This document shows, piece by piece, positions 55,693 to 64,000 of a stretch of 64,000 nt of DNA (position 1 is its first letter; every line of letters starts with the position of its first letter). The position numbers were made by a program, and so were the translations under genes. The notes beneath the pieces were generated by a model that saw only the letters and a program-made list of their open reading frames with translations, was not told the origin of the DNA and did not search any database. The stretch lies in NCBI GenBank assembly GCA_019059635.1, contig JAGVRJ010000006.1, forward strand, positions 1,798,001-1,862,000, in the 5' to 3' direction. The stretch is from Proales similis. Taxonomy: Eukaryota > Rotifera > Eurotatoria > Ploima > Proalidae.

Positions 55693-57273
55693 CTAATTTC
55701 TATTGCTCAGCCTAATTGAGTAGCGCCCAGGCTTTCTCATCAATCCTAACTGGGCAGGAGCTGGCTCACCGGCCAACTCAAGGCGAAAATTTCTCACTAA
55801 ATTGGTGACTAGTAGGAATAAAATATTGCGAGACAATGCCTCTCCCAGACACGTCCTCGGAGCAGTGCCGAACGGAATGAATGAATCTTTGTGGCGAATG
55901 AGTTCACCGTTTTGGTCTATCCAGCGCTCAGGCTGAAACTTTTCCGCCTCTGGCCAGTATGCCTCGTCTCGATGAATGGCATAGGTATTGATGGCAACAG
56001 CCGTGTGCGGCTTGATCGCGACTCCGGCGTATGATGTGGCTTGGCTAAAACCGCGCGGAATGAGGGCTTGCGTCGAAGAGAGACGCAATATTTCGTTGAC
56101 ACACGCCTGGGCGTAGACGAGTTGGCTCTTCTTATGCAGCTCAATGGTCTGAGAGTCGTCATTCTTTTCGATCTCATCCCTAAGTTTCGTTTGGATGTGC
56201 GGGTTGGAGGCGAGCAAAAAGCCAGCCCAGGCAAGCGTGAATCCGGTGGTCGCTGCGCCGGCCATGAACAAGGTAAACACTTGGACTTGTACATCAGAGT
56301 CGGAGAATGTGTCATTGTCGGCTATGCGACCGACTCTTTGCTTCTTGTCAATCTGAGCCTTGATTACAAAATCGGCCAAGTTCTGCATCACCTCCGGATC
56401 AAATTGGGCCGCGTACGCTGACAGTGTATTAGACAGAAATTTGTAGAGCGAAAGCGATAGGCGAATGGCTGTACTTGGCTTGGCGCTGCCCATCCAGTGC
56501 AGCTTTTTCTCCATGTCAATCATGTCGATCAAGTGAATTGTGGATAGGAGCTGTGAGATTTCATTTATTTTCTGTCTGATCGCTGCGCTCTCGTCCAGCT
56601 CGTAGTCGAATCTGGTGCCGATCGAGAGCAGCAATACAGCGTTTGTTCCCAACTGCTGGAGAAAATATCCAAAATCGTCTATGCACTGGCCAGAGTTGGC
56701 GTTGAAAAACTCAATCAGCTGTTGGACCTCGTCGGACAAGCGCGACTCGAATTCATGCTCATTGGCCAGTTTGTGTATGGACATTGAAGAGAACTTTCTC
56801 GTTTCCAGTAGTTTCGAGTCGTTCATTCGGAAAAACGAGCCCAAATAGCCCTTGGATATTATGCTGAGCAGAAAGTTTTTCGTTCGATGCGAAATAGCCG
56901 ACTCTGAGCTGGTTCCGAATTTTCGCAACGCATCGATCGAATTGACCAAGTAGAGCTGGCTCGCCTCTCCGAGTAAAGCATCATTGAAGCCAATCGAGCA
57001 GACGTTTGAATAGAGCCGTTTCAACAGGCTCAGTTGTTGTTCGTGATTGTCATAGAATTTCTGAATAAACTGTTGCCGACTCTCGCCCAAAACAGACGGA
57101 GGACGAGAAATGCACATCTCGTGTGCTTGTCTCTTGCGCTTAAGAAGCTTGAGGATCCAGGCAGAGGCAACAGCGCTCAAGGTTAAGCCTAACAAAAGGC
57201 CTAGCCTTCCACGCCCGACTCGTTCAATGCACAACATTGAGTCTAACTTTGTATGCAACAAGTCAATGAACAC
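55693..57273 (-). CDS. Cytochrome P450, microsomal type
   Basis: Heme monooxygenase, single exon, 526 aa. An N-terminal membrane anchor (RLGLLLGLTLSAVASAWIL) lacks the usual Pro-rich hinge directly after it, having SRPPS instead. The I-helix has AGAATT, the K-helix ExxR is NEILR, PERW is present, and the heme loop is FGTAPRTCLG with ligand Cys475. Two residues of the consensus FGxGxRxCxG differ (G to A and x to P), but Arg and Cys remain. General look is CYP2-clan. Substrate cannot be inferred; both hormone metabolism and detoxification are possible. Confidence 0.93.
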   Translation of the reverse strand: MFIDLLHTKLDSMLCIERVGRGRLGLLLGLTLSAVASAWILKLLKRKRQAHEMCISRPPSVLGESRQQFIQKFYDNHEQQLSLLKRLYSNVCSIGFNDALLGEASQLYLVNSIDALRKFGTSSESAISHRTKNFLLSIISKGYLGSFFRMNDSKLLETRKFSSMSIHKLANEHEFESRLSDEVQQLIEFFNANSGQCIDDFGYFLQQLGTNAVLLLSIGTRFDYELDESAAIRQKINEISQLLSTIHLIDMIDMEKKLHWMGSAKPSTAIRLSLSLYKFLSNTLSAYAAQFDPEVMQNLADFVIKAQIDKKQRVGRIADNDTFSDSDVQVQVFTLFMAGAATTGFTLAWAGFLLASNPHIQTKLRDEIEKNDDSQTIELHKKSQLVYAQACVNEILRLSSTQALIPRGFSQATSYAGVAIKPHTAVAINTYAIHRDEAYWPEAEKFQPERWIDQNGELIRHKDSFIPFGTAPRTCLGEALSRNILFLLVTNLVRNFRLELAGEPAPAQLGLMRKPGRYSIRLSNRN

Positions 57274-57694
57274 GAACTCTCTCTCTCTTTATTTCAATAG
57301 CGGCTCTGTGTGCAATCCTTGATTCAAAACCTCGAAATATGAATAATTTAGCGTCTCAACGTAATCACTACTCCACCGCATGTCTGTGTGCCTGTTTGAT
57401 CAATGTTAAAAAGCCTCCAAGTTTAGATTAGAACTTTATTATTATATTCTTGCGAGTTCAAGGCAAATGGCTTCAACATAAATAACGAAATGTTGCTGAT
57501 TCTCTTCGGCTCGTTGACTATTCTCTTGGTCTAATGTACATTGGCGAGAACAAACAAGCGAGAGCTAGAAAACAAACTGAATGAACTATGAACACAGTAA
57601 AGGTATTGACAAGTAATGAAACAAACAAGTCATTGAGTAGCAGATTAGGAATCACTGAGGTTGCTCGGTCGGTAAGAAATGTCGATTCAAATGA
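57274..57694. other. Intergenic, P450 promoter / anosmin 3' region
   Basis: About 420 AT-rich bases between two minus-strand genes. No gene or specific element recognised. Confidence 0.4.
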
Positions 57695-60244
57695 TCATCG
57701 AAGCAAACGAGAAATAGAATAAATACAAACGAGAGAGAATAGAAAAGTGTTCAAACTGGCGGCAAAAGCGGAGCTGATGAATTTGTTCGGCGGTTGACTG
57801 GGCTCACTGATCACAAATTCGACTTGAGCCGGCCTGCCGACAAGACGATTGCCCAGACCGATCGGCTGGATTTGAAACAAATAGCTCACGTCCGGTTTCA
57901 ATTGACGTGCAATGAACTCGCTCTGCTCTCGATTCAGAATTGCGCCCACCGAGCCGAAGTTGCTGTCGGGCAGCATTCGATGCATGGCTCGGGGCACCAG
58001 ACTCAACTGATATGACTCGATGTGTCTGTACTGCGCTATTGACGGCGTCCACGTGAATCGCGCCGCGAACGTGCCGTCTTCTTCTTTTAGTATTTCATAG
58101 TCCAAATTTCTGATCCTGATCGGTCGGACCGAAGTGCTGCTCCATTCCCGTGTAGTCGTTGTTGTTGTTGTTGTTGTTGTCGGAGCGCTTTCACTGGTCG
58201 TGACTGGACCCGGCGTGGTGCGCACAACTTCGTACAGGCTCTCGGCCCTACGAACCGAGCCCAAACAAATCGGCTGCATGTCGCCCACGATCTTGATCGT
58301 CTCGCACGATGGAACTTTGAACTGAGCCGATGCGATCTGCGGGCCGTTGTTGTTGCTGGGTGCAGGCTCGGACAAACGAACATTGACAACATAGTCACAG
58401 TCATACTTTAGTTCGTAAATATCGTAGAACGTCTTGTCGGACTGAGCAGTGATGGGCGTGGCCATTCGAATTTGGCTCTGACAGTTGATGGGGAACCAGG
58501 TGAGGCTGAAGCCACTGGGCGGCGTTGGACCATCGGTTTGCCAGTCGACTCTGGCACGGACCAGTCCGTTCTGAAAGTAGGGCGTGCGAATTTGCACATT
58601 CTGAATGGTGACCGGTCCGCCCGGAAACATGGGCGTGTGCCGAGTGATCACTTCGGCCGAATGTTCAAATGGCGCGGCAACGAGCGACGACGCTACGCCG
58701 GTGACTTCGTAATTGCCCGTGTCAAGTCTGAGCTTGTTTGTGCCTCCGGTGAGAACTTCGCCATTGAACTGGGATAGTGCGTTTAGGCGAAGCACGTAAA
58801 TTGATCCTTTGAGTAAATTTCTCATCATGAACTCGCCCCGGGTCGAGTCGATAAGGTCATAGCCACTTTCTCGATCTTGTTCGTCAACAAGAGAGCCGTT
58901 CGGATAGCGTCTCAAATGCCAGCTGAGTTTGTAAGAGGTAATTGGAAGATCGCTTCGTCTTGGCGGCAGCCAGCTCAGTCTGACGTCCACTAGAGACGAG
59001 CTCGAACGGGACACAAGCATTTGAGTGGCAGTGAAGTTTTCTGGCTTGGAGGCCGGCTTGGGAGGCACAGAGAGAATGAAGGGCTCGGTCTCTGTCGAGT
59101 AGCCGTAGCTTCCTTGGGAAGAGACAGCCGCCACACGGAACTTGTACCAGCGGCCTCGGTTCACGTTGCGAAGGATTATGTAGTTTCTGTTGGCGATCTC
59201 GTCCAAATAGCCCCATTTGGTCATTGAGCCATCGACGGGCTCTGTTAGAGACCATCGGCCCTCAACGACAAACAAGACAGGCTGGCTCGGATTGTGTTCA
59301 TGGTGCCAGCTGAGAATCAACGTTCTGCCACGCTGACGTTCTCTGATTGTCAAATTTGCGGGCGTGCTTGGTAAGCCAGTCTGACTTTGAACAGACTGGC
59401 AGACTTTTCTTCCTGAGCTACAGGCCGAGACGCAGCATTTCTTCATCGGACCGCACTCGTCGTCTGTTTGACAGCCGAGTGAATAATCGTCAAGTGGACA
59501 GCTTGCGAACTGAGCAACTGTCGGACATTGTGATGGACTGTGATGCCAGTTGCGGAGGCGTTCACATGATTCAACGCAAAGTTCGTTTCGGTCCTATTCA
59601 AGTGAGAAGGATCGTATTTAAAATTGGCGACTAAGAGCCGAGATTGGTGCGAGATGGCTTACTTTGCAAATAGCCTCGCAGCTAGCCAGCATGGCCGGTG
59701 ACATGTCACATGGCAGTGTGCACTTGAAATGAAGGACGCGTTAATTAAACTTTCAAGTGGAAGTCGGCAAACCAATCACGCCAACAAAGCACTTGATACA
59801 TGAGCGGAATGCTTTGAAGCGTTGATTGCTTCTCAAGTGCTTTGGATGCGGTGTACCGCACCCGTCGTGACTGGTCTGGCCGATGAAGGGACTGATGAGC
59901 AAGACACCTACCTGAAGGCAGTTGGGGTTGTTTGGACAGAGCTGCATGATTTTGTTCCAGTCGGTGACTGGCGGCTGTCGTCCGAAGCGATATGAAGATC
60001 GGGCACGTCGACCGAACCACGAGTAGCTCGGGGCGAGTTGAGGGGAAGCTTGGGCTGAGGGCCGATGCCATGGGTACATTGACAAGCAGTTTGCCTTGCA
60101 CTGAGACGAAATAAGCGAATTGAAGGAGCTGGCCTGGAGACTGGGCACCAGGAAGGCAGCAACGGTCACGATCAGAATGTTGACCATTTTGGCGTTCATG
60201 TTGCTCATGCGATCTGCATTACTTTCGATGAAGTAAACGTCCAA
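57695..60244 (-). CDS. KAL1: Anosmin-1 (KAL1): Cys box, WAP and fibronectin III domains
   Basis: Secreted or surface adhesion protein that binds heparan sulphate and FGF receptor and guides neurons and epithelia. Exons 60244-59912, 59722-59663 and 59593-57695 give up to 763 aa; a second Met at 60208 would start nearer the signal peptide (VNILIVTVAAFLVPS). The N-terminal Cys box spans exons 1-3, followed by a WAP motif (CPLDDYSLGC, DDECGPMKKCC) and four fibronectin III-like domains. A Thr run encoded by (GTT)n near 58157-58181 separates domains. The last residues (LNTFLFSLVCIYSI) are hydrophobic, so the protein may be GPI- or membrane-anchored, unlike soluble human anosmin. Confidence 0.92.
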
Positions 60245-61638
60245 TATACCAACACAAAGTCTAAATAAAGAATTCTAACAGGTGATCGATCATGGCGTGG
60301 ACATTAGCGCTTTTCAAAACTAAAGATGCCGCGATGGTGACGAATCGAACACTATCGGCCGCCGATCGGTCGATCGTGCGTTTTATGATTTCATGCCACT
60401 CGGCCGCATTCATGGCGCCGCATTTCCGCCCCATCGAACGTGACCGTCGCAAGCGATTAAGTAAACATCGGAAGCGGGCCTTGCCTCAGCTCATTTACAT
60501 ATAGGCGCCAATAAATGCCCGTCAATCAGCGCCGGTCGCCCGTTCGGCGCTCACCTCTGTCCCTCTCTCTAACCGTAATTTAAATATTTAATTAGAGAAT
60601 ATGAGAAAACTGCACAAGGCCTAGACAGAGTGGCGTTTAACTGCGATTGACAGGCGGTCGAGCCTCACTGAGTATAAATGACTGAGAGAAAGCATGAGAA
60701 AGACCTTTGACCGAAGCGAGTGGCTCTCGACTCTCGAATCGCGCGAGATAAGAAGAGAACTGCCGCCATAGCGTGGATCGCAAACCAGGCGCCACTGAAT
60801 GACGAGTGTGCGAGGTGCCGCTGAACGGACTAAGGCGGCAAATTGAGTGTCAAAGCGAACTTTAATTAGCTGACGCTCTTATAAACCGATGAAATTAAGA
60901 GATGAAATGGGCCGGAGATCCGCTTGCGTAACGGAGGCCAGGCTCACTCGAGTGAAGGGAATCCCATCGTCTGTGTTCTCTCTCTACTTCTCTTTCTGGC
61001 TTTCTTTCCAAATTTTCGCTGCTTTCATTCGCACAAATACTTGGCCAGCTCAGTGAGTCGGCCTCAGACCCCCCTCTAATGATGGAAAGAGCACACATAA
61101 ATACGTTTCGCTCCAATTGGGCGCGTTTTCCGTCCAATTCATATTTAAAACAAGAACGATTAAGCGATGGCCATGACAAGGAGGGGGCCGATGATCGATT
61201 AAATTGGGAGCCATTTAACAATAAAACGCCAGTGCTCGCTGATTGATTAATAGAAGCCATGGATTGGTGTGGCAATTATCTGCCGAGGTGCTAATGTGTT
61301 GGCGCGAGATTGCGGAGGATAAGCAGGATGGTAAATATTTACGCGCGTTCGCACCCGGTGTTAGATAACCTTAGCTGAGTTAATCTAAAGTCTCTTTTGG
61401 TAGTCAATCGCCAGTCATCACACTCATGTGCGTAAACTGACAATCGGATTTTGGAGGCCCAAAGGATGTTTGTTGAGCTCGACTGGAATGCTCTCAATGT
61501 GTGTTTGCATTTCAGAGCCACTCGAGTCGGCGTCTAGCACCTCATTTGCTCCTTTTTTTACGGACGGCCAGCATGTCCTGCGGCTATTGGAAAGCAACGC
61601 TGGCCAACGGCCCGACTCGTCGCTCCCTGATTTCGCCT

Positions 61639-61824
61639 CTTATCGTCGAGTACTCAAATACCTGCCGCTTATCAGGAGGGGCCGAACGCGTTTCTCTTAT
61701 CTAGACGAACCTGTTAGCAGCAAAGGCGATGGTGGCGGCGCCTGAGCTAACGGGCGCGAGAGCGCCACCGGCTCTTCTCGCACGTCCTTATCTCTTTCTT
61801 TACCGCTCTCTTTTTCCTCTTATC
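61639..61824. promoter_or_regulatory. Cluster of five GATAAG sites
   Basis: CTTATC (complement GATAAG) occurs at 61639-61644, 61668-61673, 61696-61701, 61787-61792 and 61819-61824, all in the same orientation. A sixth GATAAG in opposite orientation lies at 61318-61323. A random 6-mer is expected about 0.05 times on one strand of 186 bp, so this is a strong homotypic cluster, as found in GATA-factor enhancers. Confidence 0.55.
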
Positions 61825-63598
61825 GTGCTTGCAAACGCCGACCAAGCATAGGTAAGGCCAATAATACACGCTTGAATGTTCACATTGCAAATCACGCACA
61901 CACACACACAGAGGCCACAAGCCGGATCGCGTTGTGTATACTCAAATGCTTACTCGGACTAGCATGCTTCGTGAGCAAATTGATTAGTAGAAGAGGCAAA
62001 CACGGACGAGTGCACCGCCATGCGCTCAATACTGCGTTCTAAACGACTCTGCCCGATCAACCTTGCTCGAGTGGCTCGCGACTTGTCTATTCGTCATAAA
62101 GCACACGGCTCGCTCGAGCGTGCAAGCAGGTTAGGTCCGCCTTAATAATCGCTGCTGTCGTTCGATTGTCACTCCATCTGCTCGCTTGCTCTATCTGGTT
62201 TTCCTCCTCTTCTACACGCAGCTCCTTTGTTTCTCTCACCCCTCTCGCTCTCTGTGTCTCTTCTCTTCCTATTCTACGTCTGATTGGTTTGCTCGTGTGA
62301 CGCAAGTAGAGAGGGCCTTCTGCTGGAATTAAGTAAACTGGCAATTACGGGCTTCCTGACATTGACAAACAAAATAAAAATAAAACTGGCAAATAGAATA
62401 GAACCGGCTGCTGATGGCCCCATGGTTTCTATCATCATTGCTAATAATTAATTCGGACTGACGATGAGTGCGCAGCCTGAGTGGGCATTTGGACTCTATT
62501 TAAAATAGAGATTAAAGCAGCTCTTTCCCATTAACCTCGCCTGGCACAGAGTAAACAGAACGGGCGCGAGATTAGGCATCTAGCGTAACTAACAAGCCAT
62601 GCAAATCTGAGCGTTAATCTCTTGGCACAACACAACTACGACTTTGGCCAAGAATGCATTCAAATGGCCTCAAAAATGCACTTCTGCTGCTCTGCATATT
62701 TATTTACTCACCATCACTCTTTAATTTATTTATGTTTATAAGTAACTTACAGTTGGCGGCCGGAAACTAGAGCTAAAGCCGGCCTTAAGTCGAGCATTGA
62801 GTTTTCAAATCGATAAGCCCGGGTCTGCGATGACATGCCGGTTGCCCAATAGAATGAGAAATGATTTATTGCTGAGAACGTGGCAGTCGTTTAAAATGAA
62901 GAGACCGCCTGAGGCTCATTGTGCCCTTTGAGACCATGATGTGAAACAGAGCTCTCTTTCAACGTAATCGCCTCGTTCATCATCAACTTCATCATGTCGT
63001 GGCCGTTTCAGTCTCGTGCTGCATGTTGCTCGACCTTCGCTTATCTCGCGCTCGTTGCCAATCACCGTCACACGACCCGAATACGAAATTTTAAGTGCAC
63101 TTTATCTACACACAGCCGCGCTTGTCCATTCATTTGTGCTGGTCACTCGAATGGCCTGCGCGATGATGACGATCATCATCACGGCGCTCATGATGGACTG
63201 ACGCTCATAAAAATCATTTAGATTAGAACAACGTCCGCGCTTTATGGCTTTATTACCTTGCGGCTGCGGCGGCTGGCATGGTGTTTGCTAAGCAATAAAG
63301 TCGTGCCCAAGCCACGACGGACCTCTCATAAACACGCTCTCTTCCCGATGCGCTCGGCCCGCAGCGTTCGCCGCTTAATTGAGCACTTAAAAATCAGAGA
63401 GTAATAACAGTACCCGAAGCGGGCGGAGAGGGACGGCTGGCCGTCGTCGTGCTGTTTATTTTCTTTACGGACGGCTGAATTCAAAAATGTGCCTGGGCAA
63501 ACACGCGCCAGGGCAGGAAATAAAAAGAAAAGGGAAAGGCGTACGTGCAATTAGGAGCAGCATCGACCAGCCCTCAGGTTGTTGTGATTTGCCAGTCA

Positions 63599-63655
63599 CA
63601 ACAACAACAGCAGCAGCAGTACTAGCTATAGAAGTAGTAGTAGCAGCAGCCACAT
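63599..63655. repeat. Mixed trinucleotide repeat (CAA/CAG/TAG)
   Basis: Short runs of CAA, CAG, TAG and CAG in succession form an imperfect trinucleotide microsatellite with no supported coding frame around it. Confidence 0.8.
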
Positions 63656-64000
63656 GAGCACATCAGCAGCTATTGGACGTGCATGACGAAGCCGTCAAGT
63701 CAGGCTTCTCTGTTGATGATGCCCTACGCACCATCGCAGTATTTAATTAATGCTGTAAAAACAATTATTGAAAGCAGAATTCACTCGCCACACTTATCTG
63801 GTGAGCGCGCGTTCGTGCGTGCCTGTTGAGCAAATATTTGAATGGAATCGATGGACGCCCTGGCTCGATCGCCTCATACACAAACGGTCAAATGGTTAGA
63901 GTGTGGCGGACAGGGGCGCTTCTTAAAAGGCGCTCAATATTTGCTTTCAAGTGGGTCATTTCTACACGCGTTATCATATGAAGGGGGCCGGCGCGGCTTC

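Larger units (their letters stand above)
60245..64000. other. Gene-free region upstream of anosmin
   Basis: About 3.75 kb with no supportable gene on either strand, the longest gene-free stretch here. It holds a GATA-site cluster (listed separately), a (CA)7 run at 61897-61910 and a CAA/CAG/TAG trinucleotide run around 63599-63655. It may be the regulatory region of anosmin and of a gene beyond the right edge, or contain non-coding RNA that I cannot detect. Confidence 0.55.

Noticed and set aside
61428-61745. 105-codon frame in the right-hand gene-free region
   Set aside because: Overlaps the GATA-site cluster, no domain, no intron structure; treated as chance.

Overview
This is animal nuclear DNA from a compact invertebrate genome. 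It carries metazoan genes with nuclear GT-AG introns, most of them only about 50-66 bp long. I reconstruct 29 protein genes in 64 kb, roughly one per 2.2 kb, and many have lost nearly all introns: CDC73, XPNPEP1, NUDT14, the P450, the endoglycoceramidase and BCL7 read as single exons, and POLA1 has two introns. Density, tiny introns and heavy intron loss recall streamlined arthropods such as eriophyoid mites, but the sequence does not fix the species and that is only a suggestion.

Left part (1-17.4 kb): the 5' end of a secreted PEBP-family protein, a nanchung-type TRPV channel, a probably GPI-anchored matrix metalloproteinase, a small TSEN15-like tRNA-splicing endonuclease subunit, the ER-stress factor ATF6, the Paf1-complex subunit CDC73, cytosolic aminopeptidase P and a NUDT14-type UDP-sugar pyrophosphatase.

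Middle part (17.7-31.7 kb): four tandem ecto-nucleotide pyrophosphatase/phosphodiesterase (ENPP) genes on the minus strand. Two (A, C) keep the catalytic residues. Two (B, D) have lost the metal-binding residues but share a core about 99.4% identical, attached to unrelated signal peptides and C-termini: one appears soluble, the other has a mucin-like stalk and a GPI-type tail. This looks like interlocus gene conversion acting on pseudoenzymes and is the most interesting signal here. Two small coiled-coil/RWD-like genes lie 34 bp apart inside the cluster. A 13-exon SFI1-like centrin-binding repeat protein follows.

Right part (31.7-60.2 kb): a small two-exon gene of unknown function, a Cys-rich VOPP1/WBP1-like membrane protein, TAPT1, POLA1, GNL1, an endoglycoceramidase, DNAJC19/Tim14, WDR48, a BCL7 protein, a countin-like secreted protein, a BIR-RING inhibitor of apoptosis, a 3CxxC zinc-finger protein, a cytochrome P450 and anosmin-1. 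The last 3.75 kb shows no gene but holds five GATAAG sites in 186 bp.

The genes are mostly unrelated housekeeping and signalling loci, so there is no operon logic. Links worth noting are the shared divergent promoters (TRPV/MMP, ATF6/CDC73, TAPT1/POLA1, WDR48/BCL7), the nearly touching convergent 3' ends (MMP/TSEN15), and introns that sit at or inside the start codon in several genes. All exon joins were inferred by eye from reading frame, splice consensus and remembered family similarity; no alignment or transcript evidence was available.
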